From contig NZ_JAFEVL010000078.1 of assembly GCF_016901135.1 (NCBI RefSeq), forward strand, positions 27,475 to 91,474: DNA of 64,000 nt. Reading direction: 5' to 3'. The first letter of the stretch is position 1, and every line of letters begins with the position of its first letter. Made by a program: the position numbers and the translations under genes. Of this stretch, positions 42,443-53,479 are shown in pieces. The notes beneath the pieces are model-generated. The model made no database searches. It saw nothing but the letters and a program-made list of their open reading frames with translations, and was not told where the DNA came from. The stretch comes from Martinezella lusitana. Its GTDB lineage: Bacteria > Pseudomonadota > Alphaproteobacteria > Rhizobiales > Rhizobiaceae.

Positions 42443-43444
42443 ATGACGACGAAGAAAAAACCGAAGGTTTACGTCACGCGCAAACTGCCGGATGCGGTGG
42501 AGACGCGGATGCGCGAACTCTTCGACGCCGAACTGAATATCGACGACCGGCCGCGCACGCCGGCGGAGCTCGCCGCGGCGGTTCGAACGGTGGATGTTCT
42601 GGTGCCCACGGTCACCGATCGCATCGACGCCGCGCTGATCGAAGAAGCCGGGCCGCAGATGAAGCTGATCGCCAGCTTCTCCAACGGCACTGACCATATC
42701 GACGTCGAAGCCGCCGCCCGCCGAGGCATCACGGTCACCAATACGCCGAACGTATTGACCGAGGATACCGCCGACATGACGATGGCGCTCATTCTTGCCG
42801 TCCCGCGTCGCCTCGCAGAAGGTGCGCGCGTGCTGACCGACAACCCCGGCGAATGGGCGGGATGGTCGCCTACCTGGATGCTCGGCCGCCGTATCCACGG
42901 CAAGCGCATCGGCATCGTCGGCATGGGGCGCATCGGCACGGCCGTTGCCCGCCGCGCCAAGGCATTCGGCCTGTCCATCCACTATCACAACCGCAAGCGG
43001 GTCAATCCGGCGACGGAAGACGAGCTGGAGGCCACCTATTGGGACAGCCTCGACCAGATGCTGGCCCGCGTCGACATCGTTTCGGTCAATTGCCCGTCCA
43101 CGCCCGCGACCTTCCACCTGATCTCGGCGCGCCGGTTGGCGCTGTTGCAGCCGACGAGCTATATCGTCAACACGGCGCGCGGCGATGTCATCGACGAGAC
43201 TGCGCTGATCAAGATCCTGCGCGAAGGCAAGATCGCCGGCGCCGGCCTCGACGTGTTCGAGAACGAGCCGGCCGTCAGTCCGAAGCTGGTGAAGCTCGCC
43301 AATGAGGGCAAAGTGGTTATCCTGCCGCACATGAGTTCGGCCACATTGGAAGGCCGCATCGACATGGGCGACAAAGTCATCATCAACATCCGCGCCTTCA
43401 TCGACGGACATCGTCCGCCCAATCGCGTGCTGCCGTTTCGCTGA
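42443..43444 (+). CDS. D-isomer-specific 2-hydroxyacid dehydrogenase
   Basis: A 333-residue NAD(P)-dependent dehydrogenase of the glyoxylate/hydroxypyruvate reductase class. It has the substrate loop SFSNGTDHIDVEAAARRG, the Rossmann motif GIVGMGRIGTAVARRAKAFG, the substrate Arg in NTARGDVIDETAL, the Glu in VFENEP and the catalytic His in ILPHMSSATLEGR. The exact substrate is not decided. The start is the ATG at 42443. Confidence 0.93.
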   Translation: MTTKKKPKVYVTRKLPDAVETRMRELFDAELNIDDRPRTPAELAAAVRTVDVLVPTVTDRIDAALIEEAGPQMKLIASFSNGTDHIDVEAAARRGITVTNTPNVLTEDTADMTMALILAVPRRLAEGARVLTDNPGEWAGWSPTWMLGRRIHGKRIGIVGMGRIGTAVARRAKAFGLSIHYHNRKRVNPATEDELEATYWDSLDQMLARVDIVSVNCPSTPATFHLISARRLALLQPTSYIVNTARGDVIDETALIKILREGKIAGAGLDVFENEPAVSPKLVKLANEGKVVILPHMSSATLEGRIDMGDKVIINIRAFIDGHRPPNRVLPFR

Positions 43445-43614
43445 TAGGTTTCGCTCGGTGGGCGGGGCGGTCTCGCGCCGGCCCGACTTTGACCGAGGCC
43501 CATTTTGTAGCCCGCATCCAAAATCGATGCATCCGCCTTGCGGCCGGTCACGCCCGTGTCATAAAGGCGGCCCAGAGGTGACCGCAGGTACGAGGCAGGA
43601 AGGGCAGAAGACAA

Positions 43615-44928
43615 ATGGCACGGGCGCTACCGCATGAGCGGATCCAATATGTCGTTGAAGGCGGCTTTAAGCTGTCGGGCGAGATCGAGCCGAGCGGCAA
43701 CAAGAATGCCGCGCTACCGATCATTGCCGCATCGCTGCTGACCGATCAGCGCGTCGAGCTCAGCAATGTTCCGCGTATTCGCGATGTCGAGGCGCTCGTG
43801 GACTTGATCCAGTCGGTCGGCGCGAAGGTGCGCTGGCTCGGGCGCAACGAGCTCGAAATCGAGGCACGCGAACTGCGGCCGGCCAATCTCGATCCCGATC
43901 TCTGCGCCCGCATTCGCGCCTCCATCCTGCTCGCCGGCCCGATGCTGGCGCGCTGCGGCGAGATTACCCTGCCGCCTCCCGGCGGCGACGTCATTGGCCG
44001 CCGGCGCGTCGACACGCATTTCCTGGCGCTGGAACAGCTCGGCACCAAGATCAGCGTCAACAGCGTCTATAGTTTTCGCGCCGAACGGCTGCGCGGCGCC
44101 GATGTCTTCCTTGACGAACCCTCGGTGACGGCGACGGAAAATGCGCTCTGTGCTGCCGTATCAGCCGAAGGCACGACGATCCTGCGCAACTGCGCCTCCG
44201 AGCCGCATGTGCAGGATTTGGCGCGCTTTCTCATCGCCATGGGCGCCCGCATCGAAGGGATCGGCACCAACATGATGACGATCCATGGCGGCCAACCGCT
44301 CGGAGCCGTCACGCACCGGATCGGCCCGGACCATAACGAAGTGGGGTCGCTGATCGGCCTTGCCGCCGTCACCGGTTCGGAAATCACCATCCGCAATGCG
44401 GGTGTGGAGCATCTGCGCTCCACCCTGATGACTTTCGAACGCCTCGGCATCCGCTGCCGCATCGAAGGCGACGATCTGATCATTCCCTCCGGTCAGGAGA
44501 TGAAGATCCAGTCCGATTTCGGCGGTCATATTCCGAAGATCGAGGACCAGCCTTGGCCGGCTTTTCCGGCCGACACCATGTCGATCGCCATCGTCACCGC
44601 GACGCAATGCGAAGGCGTCGTTCTGATGTTCGAGAAGATGTTCGAAAGCCGGATGTTCTTCGTCGACAAGCTGATCGCCATGGGCGCGCGCATCGTGCTG
44701 TGCGACCCGCACCGTGCCATCGTCGCCGGCCCGTCGAAGCTGCGCGCCGCCCAGCTCGAAAGCCCAGACATCCGCGCCGGCATGGCCATGCTGATTGCGG
44801 CGATGTGCGCCGAAGGCACGAGCATCATCAACAACGCGCAGCAGATCGAGCGCGGCTATGAGCGCATCGAGGAGCGGCTGAACGCGCTGGGCGCCCGCAT
44901 CACGCGCATCCCGCCACGGGAGGCGTGA
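43615..44928 (+). CDS. UDP-GlcNAc 1-carboxyvinyltransferase (MurA) family, Asp in place of Cys
   Basis: A 437-residue enolpyruvyltransferase-fold protein. K30/N31 in EPSGNKNAALPIIAAS are conserved, as is PPGGDVIGRRRVDTHF at 121-136, but the catalytic-loop Cys (C115 of E. coli) is D125 here. Asp at this position is compatible with MurA activity and gives fosfomycin insensitivity in mycobacteria. The rest is diverged, for example HIPKIEDQPWPAFPADTMS. It is probably a second MurA-like paralogue and not the main cell wall enzyme; that is an inference since the other copy is not in the window. Confidence 0.88.
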   Translation: MARALPHERIQYVVEGGFKLSGEIEPSGNKNAALPIIAASLLTDQRVELSNVPRIRDVEALVDLIQSVGAKVRWLGRNELEIEARELRPANLDPDLCARIRASILLAGPMLARCGEITLPPPGGDVIGRRRVDTHFLALEQLGTKISVNSVYSFRAERLRGADVFLDEPSVTATENALCAAVSAEGTTILRNCASEPHVQDLARFLIAMGARIEGIGTNMMTIHGGQPLGAVTHRIGPDHNEVGSLIGLAAVTGSEITIRNAGVEHLRSTLMTFERLGIRCRIEGDDLIIPSGQEMKIQSDFGGHIPKIEDQPWPAFPADTMSIAIVTATQCEGVVLMFEKMFESRMFFVDKLIAMGARIVLCDPHRAIVAGPSKLRAAQLESPDIRAGMAMLIAAMCAEGTSIINNAQQIERGYERIEERLNALGARITRIPPREA

Positions 44929-44947
44929 GGGTCGAAGGCGCGAATCG

Positions 44948-45427
44948 CTACGGCAGGAATTTCTGCATCTCGATCGAAGTTGTGCGATCGAAGCCCGGAT
45001 GGCGATTCTCGGCGGTTTTGGCGAAGCCCAATGCGGCGAAGGTTGCATGGTTTTCGATGAGTTCGATCCGCGTTTCCAGCCGCAGAATGGCGAGACCTCG
45101 CTTGCGCGCCTCGGCCTCCGCATATGTCAGCAGACGCCTGCCGATCCCCTTGCCTTGCGCGGTCGGCAACACGGCCAACTTGCCGATATAGAGGCTTTCC
45201 GGCTCGGCGCGACAAAATACACAGCCAGCTATCTTATCGTCATCAAGCGCGACATAGCCGATCTCGTTGCGAGCTTTTTCCCTGAGAGACTGCGGCGTCA
45301 GCGCAAGCGCGGACGAGGGTGGGTCAATCCTTCCGTTCATATAGGCGAAGGAGGCAAGGATGAGGTCGAGCAATGCGTCCCAGCAGTCGAAGCTGCCATT
45401 CAGGCGCTGAAGCACGATATCGCTCAT
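44948..45427 (-). CDS. GNAT-family N-acetyltransferase
   Basis: A 159-residue GNAT protein with the acetyl-CoA-binding motif LAVLPTAQGKGIGRRLLTYA near residue 85 and the preceding CVFCRAEPESLYIGK strand. The carboxy end has the ENHATFAALGFAKTAE segment usual in Rhizobium members. The substrate is unknown. Its start overlaps the end of the MoeB-like gene by four bases, so the two are co-translated. Confidence 0.92.
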   Translation of the reverse strand: MSDIVLQRLNGSFDCWDALLDLILASFAYMNGRIDPPSSALALTPQSLREKARNEIGYVALDDDKIAGCVFCRAEPESLYIGKLAVLPTAQGKGIGRRLLTYAEAEARKRGLAILRLETRIELIENHATFAALGFAKTAENRHPGFDRTTSIEMQKFLP

Positions 45428-46194
45428 TCGGCGGCGGCCCTCGCGCGCTTGCGGCGATAGCGAATGGTCTCGAAGCGCGCCGTAAGCGCATCGTAAAGCA
45501 GCAGCCTGCCGATCAGCGGTTCGCCGATGCCAGTGATGAGCTTGATCGCCTCCATCGCCATCAGCGTGCCGATGACGCCGGTCAATGCGCCGATGATGCC
45601 GGTTTCGGCGCAGCTGGGAATGAGGCCCTGCGGCGGCGGTGCCGGGAAGAGATCGCGATAACGCGGATTGAGTGCGCCGTCAGCGTCGCTCTCGTAAGGC
45701 TTCAACGTCGTCACGGATCCGTCGAATCGTCCGACTGCACCTGTCACGAGCGGCAGATGCGCGGCCTCGGTCGCATCGGCAGCGGCATAGCGCGTATCGA
45801 AATTGTCGGAGCCGTCGATGACGAGGTCGAAGCCGGCAAGATGCCGCGCAGCCGTATCGGGCGCAAAACGCTCCTCGAAACGGATGGTCCGCACATGCGG
45901 GTTGAGCCGTGCGATGGCGTCGGCGGCACTTTGCGTCTTCAATTCACCGATGGTGCCGGTGTCATGGATCACCTGCCGCTGCAGGTTGGACAGCGAAACG
46001 CGGTCGTCGTCGGTAATGCCGAGCGTACCGACGCCGGCAGCCGCAAGATATTGCAGCACGGGCGCACCGAGCCCGCCCGCGCCAATCACCAGAACGCGCG
46101 CGGTCTTCAATTTCTGCTGGCCAGCGCCGCCGACTTCGGGCAGCAGGATGTGGCGCTGGTAGCGGGCGATTTCGTCTGAGGTCAAAGGATCCAT
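45424..46194 (-). CDS. MoeB/ThiF-family adenylyltransferase
   Basis: A 256-residue E1-like enzyme that adenylates the carboxy end of a sulfur carrier such as MoaD or ThiS. It has GAGGLG at 38-43, SLSNLQRQVIHDTGTIG near 67, DGSDNFDTRYAAAD near 127 and C195 in PSCAETGIIGALTG. The paired CxxC zinc motifs of E. coli MoeB are missing. It could serve molybdopterin or thiamine synthesis. It overlaps the GNAT gene and is 36 bases from recF. Confidence 0.91.
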   Translation of the reverse strand: MDPLTSDEIARYQRHILLPEVGGAGQQKLKTARVLVIGAGGLGAPVLQYLAAAGVGTLGITDDDRVSLSNLQRQVIHDTGTIGELKTQSAADAIARLNPHVRTIRFEERFAPDTAARHLAGFDLVIDGSDNFDTRYAAADATEAAHLPLVTGAVGRFDGSVTTLKPYESDADGALNPRYRDLFPAPPPQGLIPSCAETGIIGALTGVIGTLMAMEAIKLITGIGEPLIGRLLLYDALTARFETIRYRRKRARAAAE

Positions 46195-46230
46195 GATGGG
46201 AATTCTATCACACTGGCAGGAGACGAGGTG

Positions 46231-47358
46231 CTAGGATTTTGTAATGCCACCATGCGCGACGGTAAAGAATTGCGCGCGTTCGCCGAGCGCGGAAAACATG
46301 GCCTTGTCCGTGCCGGTCATAAACGCCTGGCCGCCGAGCCCGTCGATGAGATCGAAAAGTGCGGCGCGCCGGCCCTCGTCGAGATGCGCGGCAATCTCGT
46401 CGAGCAGCAGGACCGGCGCATGCCCGGTCAGATTGCCGACGAGGCGCGCATGGGCGAGGACCAGGCCGACAAGCAGGGCCTTCTGCTCGCCGGTCGAGCA
46501 GCGTTCCGCCTCCATGTCTTTTTCGCGGTGGCGCACCAGAAGATCGGCCCTGTGCGGCCCATCCAGCGTTCGCCCGGCCGCGGCATCGCGGTAACGCCCC
46601 TCGCGGAGCAGCGCAGTGTAATGATCCTCGAGATCGACGGCCGGCCGGTCGAATTGCCCGTCGAAAAAGCCGGATAGCTCAAGTGCTGCCGAGGGAAAAG
46701 GCGTTGCCTCGCGCGTTTCGGCAATCAGCCGCGAAAGAAGGCCGAGCATCTCCTGCCGCGCGATCGCCATGGCGATGCCGAGACTTGCCATCTGCTCTTC
46801 TATGCCGGTAAGCCAGGAGGGATCGAATCGGCCTTCTGACAGCAGCTTGTTGCGGCTGCGCATGGCGCGCTCGAAATCGCTGGCACGACGGCCATGGGCG
46901 GGATCGAGCGACAGCACCAGCCGGTCGAGGAAGCGGCGGCGTTCGGAAGAGCCGCCCGTAAAGAGGCCGTCCATGGCCGGCGTCAACCAGAGAACGCGCA
47001 GATGATCGGTCAACTCGTCCACGGTCTTGGCCGTCGTGCCGTTGATTCGCAACTTGCGGGTCGCCGCCTCGTCGGTCGCGTCGATGCCGGTGCCGATCTC
47101 GACTGAGCCCTCGATGCCTTCAAGTTCGGCAAAGATCGAAAATCCGCCCGGCGCATTGACGCGGGTAACATCGGCATAGGCGGCTCGGCGCAGGCCACGG
47201 CCGGGCGAGAGCAGCGAGACCGCCTCCATCAGATTGGTCTTGCCGGCGCCGTTATCGCCGGTCAGCACCACATGCCGCTCGTCAAGCGCAAGTGCGGCCG
47301 CCGCATAGTTGCGGAAGTCGGTGAGCTTCAGGCGCGAGATGAAAACCTTGTGCGGCAT
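46231..47358 (-). CDS. recF: DNA replication and repair protein RecF
   Basis: A 375-residue RecF, an SMC-like ATPase that binds gapped DNA and helps RecA load. Walker A is GDNGAGKTN at 34-42, the amino end ISRLKLTDFRNY is typical, and the signature CSTGEQKALLVGLVLAHARL and Walker B VLLLDEIAAHLDEGRR lie near the end. The gene is not beside dnaA-dnaN, which is common in alphaproteobacteria. Confidence 0.95.
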   Translation of the reverse strand: MPHKVFISRLKLTDFRNYAAAALALDERHVVLTGDNGAGKTNLMEAVSLLSPGRGLRRAAYADVTRVNAPGGFSIFAELEGIEGSVEIGTGIDATDEAATRKLRINGTTAKTVDELTDHLRVLWLTPAMDGLFTGGSSERRRFLDRLVLSLDPAHGRRASDFERAMRSRNKLLSEGRFDPSWLTGIEEQMASLGIAMAIARQEMLGLLSRLIAETREATPFPSAALELSGFFDGQFDRPAVDLEDHYTALLREGRYRDAAAGRTLDGPHRADLLVRHREKDMEAERCSTGEQKALLVGLVLAHARLVGNLTGHAPVLLLDEIAAHLDEGRRAALFDLIDGLGGQAFMTGTDKAMFSALGERAQFFTVAHGGITKS

Positions 47359-47435
47359 TGGTCTTTCGGATTCGTGTCGATGGCCGAGGGGTATGCCGAA
47401 CCAGCAGCAAGCGCAAGGATTTTGCCGTGCAGATC

Positions 47436-47484
47436 AGCCCTCATGGTGAGGAGGCCCGCCGGGCCGTCTCGAACCACGAGGGCG
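47436..47484. repeat. Repeat family C, copy 3
   Basis: GCCCTCATGGTGAGGAGGCC at the left and TCTCGAACCACGAGGGCGGG at the right are the same two blocks as the elements near 34.7 kb, here only a few bases apart. It lies between recF and the dnaJ terminator. Confidence 0.75.
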
Positions 47485-47499
47485 GGTGATTCGGCCGCA

Positions 47500-47527
47500 A
47501 ACAAAAAAACCGGCCGAATCACCGGCC
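47500..47527 (-). terminator. Intrinsic terminator of dnaJ
   Basis: On the reverse strand CCGGCCG pairs with CGGCCGG around a six-base loop (47508-47527) and is followed by TTTTTTTG. It begins 30 bases after the dnaJ stop. Confidence 0.93.
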
Positions 47528-47557
47528 GGTTTTATCGAAAGCGATTTGATTCGCCGC

Positions 47558-48706
47558 TCAGTCGCTGAAGGTGTCGAAGAAATCCTTCATGCGGGCGAAG
47601 AAGCCTGTCGATTCGGGATTGTTGTCCTTCGAGGAGATCTGCTCGAATTCCTGCAGCAGCTCGCGCTGGCGCTTGGTCAGCTTCTGCGGCGTCTCGATCT
47701 GGATCTGGATATAGAGATCGCCGATCTGGCTGGAGCGCAGCACCGGCATGCCCTTGGCCTTCAGGCGGAATTGCTTGCCGACCTGCGTCCCCTCGGGAAC
47801 GGTGACGCGCGATTTCGTGCCGTCGAGCGTCGCCACATCGAAGGTGCCGCCGAGCGCTGCCGTCGTCATCGAGATCGGCACCGCGCAATAAAGGTCGGCG
47901 CCGTCGCGCTGGAAGAACTCATGCGGTTTGACGGAAAGGAAGATGTAGAGGTCGCCCGCAGGCCCGCCGCGCAGTCCGGCTTCGCCTTCGCCCTGCAGGC
48001 GGATGCGCGTGCCGTCCTCGATGCCGGCCGGAATGTTGACGGAGAGCGCACGCTCTTCGGTCACACGGCCCTGGCCATGACACTTGGTGCAAGGGTCCGG
48101 AATGATCTGGCCGCGGCCATGGCAGGTCGGGCAGGTGCGTTCGACGGAGAAGAAGCCCTGTGCGGCGCGCACCCGGCCGGAGCCCTGGCAGGTGCCGCAG
48201 GTCTTGGGTTGCGTGCCGGGCTTGGCACCGGAGCCGGAACAGACGTCGCAGGTGAGCGAGGTCGGCACGCGGATCTGCGCCGTCTTGCCGATAAAGGCTT
48301 CCTCGAGCGAGATCTCCATATTGTAGCGCAGATCGGCGCCGCGCTCGCGACCGCCGGAGGAGCGTCCGCGCGCGCGGCCGCCACCCATCATCTCGCCGAA
48401 AATATCCTCGAAAATATCGGAGAAACCGCCGCCGCCGCCGAAGCCGGCACCAAAACCGCCTCCACCGCCCATGCCGCCGTGCTCGAAAGCCGCGTGGCCA
48501 TAGCGATCATAGGCCGCGCGCTTCTGCGGATCCTTGAGCGTTTCGTAGGCTTCGTTGATTTCCTTGAACTTCCGCTCGGCGCTGCTGTCGTCCGGGTTCT
48601 TGTCCGGATGAAATTGCATCGCCAGCTTACGAAAGGCGCTCTTCAGCTCTTTCTCGTCCGCCGTCTTTGAGACGCCCAATGTCTCGTAAAAATCCGCTTT
48701 TGCCAT
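47558..48706 (-). CDS. dnaJ: Chaperone protein DnaJ
   Basis: A 382-residue Hsp40. The J domain has HPD at 33-35, then a Gly/Phe region (GGMGGGGGFGAGFGGGGG), the zinc domain with four CxxCxGxG repeats (CDVCSGSG, CGTCQGSG, CPTCHGRG, CTKCHGQG) and the carboxy substrate domains. It stimulates DnaK ATPase and delivers unfolded clients. It follows dnaK by about 180 bases on the same strand and ends in a strong terminator. Confidence 0.97.
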   Translation of the reverse strand: MAKADFYETLGVSKTADEKELKSAFRKLAMQFHPDKNPDDSSAERKFKEINEAYETLKDPQKRAAYDRYGHAAFEHGGMGGGGGFGAGFGGGGGFSDIFEDIFGEMMGGGRARGRSSGGRERGADLRYNMEISLEEAFIGKTAQIRVPTSLTCDVCSGSGAKPGTQPKTCGTCQGSGRVRAAQGFFSVERTCPTCHGRGQIIPDPCTKCHGQGRVTEERALSVNIPAGIEDGTRIRLQGEGEAGLRGGPAGDLYIFLSVKPHEFFQRDGADLYCAVPISMTTAALGGTFDVATLDGTKSRVTVPEGTQVGKQFRLKAKGMPVLRSSQIGDLYIQIQIETPQKLTKRQRELLQEFEQISSKDNNPESTGFFARMKDFFDTFSD

Positions 48707-48832
48707 TAAGGATTAGACCCCGGAAATGGATTTCCGGCTGCCCGAAGGCAGCCGGATCATGCGCATAACCCCTTAAATTGATAGAGTTTAAGGAGAGGCT
48801 TATGCGCCACTTTAAATTCTACTGCGACCTTT

Positions 48833-48884
48833 GCGCGTCCAAAAGGACGCGCGGCGCAGTAGCTCCTCGAGAACCTTTCGGTTC
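48833..48884 (-). terminator. Two hairpins between dnaK and dnaJ
   Basis: GCGCGTCC/GGACGCGC (48833-48852) is a perfect eight-base stem with a four-base loop, and GAACC/GGTTC (48871-48884) is a second small stem. On the reverse strand they follow the dnaK stop directly. The T-run after the larger stem is weak, so partial read-through into dnaJ is expected. Confidence 0.6.
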
Positions 48885-48888
48885 GCGC

Positions 48889-50805
<1,917 letters not shown>

Positions 50806-50913
50806 GTCATTCTCTCCTTGAAGCAAGCTATCGGAACCCCTGTCAGGCATTCCATTGACAGCCCCTTACGGGATGGTCTTGAGGATTGCGCAGCCATGAC
50901 TGCGGTGATGCCG

Positions 50914-50945
50914 CGTATATAAGTAGCGGTTTTACTGACTGCAAG
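50914..50945 (-). promoter_or_regulatory. Heat-shock sigma (RpoH) promoter of dnaK
   Basis: On the reverse strand CTTGCAG (50939-50945) and CTTATATACG (50914-50923) are 15 bases apart. They match the alphaproteobacterial RpoH consensus, with CTTG at -35 and CYTATNTNNG at -10, and point at dnaK. Confidence 0.85.
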
Positions 50946-51051
50946 GCAGGAAATGACCTGGAATCCAGCAAAACGAATGGTTTGTCGCCCAAATTCCACA
51001 TGCCCAGGGCGGTCCACGGGCCTGTGGATTTCATGCAATCCTATATCAGAT

Positions 51052-51085
51052 CAGCCTTGCCTCGGCCATGCAAGCGGCAAGGCTG
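51052..51085 (-). terminator. Hairpin after the penicillin-binding protein gene
   Basis: CAGCCTTGCC (51052-51061) and GGCAAGGCTG (51076-51085) form a perfect ten-base stem 12 bases after the stop. There is no T-run on the gene strand, so it may be a stabilising or factor-dependent end. Confidence 0.5.
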
Positions 51086-51097
51086 AAAATTACGTTT

Positions 51098-53479
51098 TTA
51101 TTGACCCAGAATGACGTCGAGAAGCGAGGAACGGTGCGGTCGCACCGTCGCCGTATGGGGGCTGGTATCGCCCACATCGGCAGGGGGGATGTCGCCGGTG
51201 TCGTAGGTGTTCGAGCTGTAGGGGTTGGTGTCGTCGGTCAGATTGGCCGGCGGCAGATCCTGCGGGTCGTCGTTGGCAACGGTCTGGTTGACGATCTGCG
51301 GCTGGATCGGCTGCTGCGACGGCCGTTGTTGCAGCGTCGGCTGCTGAATCGCCTGCCTGCCGCCGATCGCGCCAGAAATGATACTGCCGATCGTCGTGGG
51401 TTGATCGGCATTCGGCGCCGATTGCGCCACGGGCAGGCCGTTGTCGATGATCTGACCGCCACCGAAGATCGGCGCCGGCGTCACGCCCTTGTGCGCGGCG
51501 ACCATGAATTCCTTCCATGCCTTGGCCGGCAGTCCGCCGCCCGTGACCTTGCGCATCGACTTGCCGTCGTCGTTGCCGAACCAGACGCCGGTGGTCAGAT
51601 GGCTGGTAAATCCGACGAACAGCGCGTCGCGGAAGGATTGCGTCGTTCCGGACTTGCCGGCGGCCTGCCAGCCGGGAATGCGGGCCGACCTGCCGGTTCC
51701 GGATGCGATGACGCCGGCCATCATGGCGTTCATGTTGGCGACGATATCCGGGTTCATCACGCGTGGCGGATTGTCGGCATTGGCTTGGTAGAGCACCTTG
51801 CCGCCTGCGGTCGTGACCTTGGTAACGACGTATGGCGTCGCCTTGAAGCCGCCATTCATGAAGGCAGCGTAGGCGGAGGTCAGTTCCAGCAGCGAGACCT
51901 CCGACGTGCCGAGCGCGATGGAGGCGTTGGCTTGCAGGTCTGATTCGATGCCGAGCCTATGGGCGACCTTGATCACCTGTTCCGGTCCGACCTCGGCGAC
52001 GAGCTGCGCGGCAACCGTGTTCAGCGACTGCGCCACCGCGGTGGCAAGCGTCACGGGGCCGCTATAGCGCTGCTCGTAATTCTCCGGCGCCCAGTTGCCG
52101 ATCTTGATCGGCGCGTCGTTGCGGATCGAGTTGGGCGTCAGGCCCATTTCCAGTGCCGCGGTATAGACGAAGGGTTTGAAGGCCGAGCCCGGCTGGCGCT
52201 TGGCGGTGACGGCGCGATTGAACTGGCTCTGTGCGTAGTCGCGGCCGCCGACCAGCGCGCGGATGGCGCCCGTCGCGTCGACGGACACGAGCGAGGCCTG
52301 GGATGCGTTCAGCTTCTTGCCATCCTTGGCGAGCACGTCTTCCAGCGCCTTTTCGGCCTTCTCTTCCAGCGACATGTCGAGGGTAGTGTCGACGATCAGG
52401 TCTTCCTTGATGTCGCTGCCGATCAGCTTAGGAAGCTGATCCATGACCATGTCAGCGACGTAGTTTTCCGCGCCGCTCCAATAGCTCTTCGAGCGTGTCG
52501 GCGGCTGCGACATTGCGGTCTTGATGTCGGCCTCGCTGATGAAGCCCTGATCGTGCATGGCCTGCAGCACCAGCTGGGCCCGAGCCTCTGCGGCGGCGGG
52601 ATCGCGCGCAGGCGACAGCCGCGACGGCGCCTTGACGAGGCCGGCGAGCATGGCGGCCTCGCCGAGGTTCACGTCGCGGGCCGATTTGTTGAAGTAACGC
52701 CGCGAGGCCGCCTCGACGCCATAGGCGTTCGAGCCGAAATAGACGCGGTTCAGATACATCGTCAGGATCTGGTCCTTGGTGTATTTATGCTCCAGCCATA
52801 GCGCCAGCAGCACTTCCTGCACCTTGCGTTCCAGCGTGCGATCCGGCGACAGGAACAGGTTCTTGGCCAGCTGCTGCGTCAGCGTCGAGCCGCCCTGGAC
52901 GGCGTGTCCCGTCACCATGTTGGTCACGAAGGCGCGGCCGAGACCGATCGGATCGAAGCCGAAATGGGAATAGAAGCGCCGATCCTCGATGGCGACGATG
53001 GCTTCGGGTATGTAGGGCGACATGTCGCTGAGCGCCAAGGCCTCACCACCGGTCGTGCCGCGGTTGGCAATCAGGCTGCCGTCGAGGTCGGCGATCTTTA
53101 CATTCGGCGGCCGCTCGGGAATGACCCAGGTGCTGGCGCTCGGCATGCGTGATCCATAATAGGCGACAAGGCCCGCAAGCCCGATGCCGGCCCAGAGGCA
53201 AAGCACCAGGCCCCAATAGATCGTTGTGCGGATGAACCCGAAAAAACCGCGGCGCGGTGGACGTCGGACGGGCTTGCGGCGGCTGCGGGAGCGGCGGGGT
53301 TTTGCGACCACCGGCTCGTCCTCGTCTTCGTCGTCTTCATCCCGCTCGGGCTCTTCATATCTGGAAGTGCGTCTGCTGTTGACGATGCGCTCGCCAGCGC
53401 TGAATCCATCATCGCTGCGTTCCCGACCGCTGGAAAAGGATGGTTCTATCCTCTGGCGTGATTTTTTCTTATCTGCCAT
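51098..53479 (-). CDS. Class A penicillin-binding protein (glycosyltransferase/transpeptidase)
   Basis: A 793-residue bifunctional peptidoglycan synthase. The first 80 residues are cytoplasmic and charged (acidic DEDDEDEDEP, then RRSRSRRKPVRRPPRR), followed by a membrane helix at about 84-106. The glycosyltransferase domain has EDRRFYSHFG (catalytic Glu near 165), GGSTLTQQLAKNLFL and a YLNRVYFG segment. The transpeptidase has RQPGSAFKP (Ser-x-x-Lys), SLN and KSGTTQSFRDALFVG (KSG). A Gln/Pro-rich tail of about 110 residues follows. The ATG at 53479 begins MADKKKSRQR. Confidence 0.94.
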   Translation of the reverse strand: MADKKKSRQRIEPSFSSGRERSDDGFSAGERIVNSRRTSRYEEPERDEDDEDEDEPVVAKPRRSRSRRKPVRRPPRRGFFGFIRTTIYWGLVLCLWAGIGLAGLVAYYGSRMPSASTWVIPERPPNVKIADLDGSLIANRGTTGGEALALSDMSPYIPEAIVAIEDRRFYSHFGFDPIGLGRAFVTNMVTGHAVQGGSTLTQQLAKNLFLSPDRTLERKVQEVLLALWLEHKYTKDQILTMYLNRVYFGSNAYGVEAASRRYFNKSARDVNLGEAAMLAGLVKAPSRLSPARDPAAAEARAQLVLQAMHDQGFISEADIKTAMSQPPTRSKSYWSGAENYVADMVMDQLPKLIGSDIKEDLIVDTTLDMSLEEKAEKALEDVLAKDGKKLNASQASLVSVDATGAIRALVGGRDYAQSQFNRAVTAKRQPGSAFKPFVYTAALEMGLTPNSIRNDAPIKIGNWAPENYEQRYSGPVTLATAVAQSLNTVAAQLVAEVGPEQVIKVAHRLGIESDLQANASIALGTSEVSLLELTSAYAAFMNGGFKATPYVVTKVTTAGGKVLYQANADNPPRVMNPDIVANMNAMMAGVIASGTGRSARIPGWQAAGKSGTTQSFRDALFVGFTSHLTTGVWFGNDDGKSMRKVTGGGLPAKAWKEFMVAAHKGVTPAPIFGGGQIIDNGLPVAQSAPNADQPTTIGSIISGAIGGRQAIQQPTLQQRPSQQPIQPQIVNQTVANDDPQDLPPANLTDDTNPYSSNTYDTGDIPPADVGDTSPHTATVRPHRSSLLDVILGQ

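Noticed and set aside
50806..51097. CIRCE element at dnaK
   Set aside because: No TTAGCACTC-N9-GAGTGCTAA-like palindrome is present; only the RpoH box fits.
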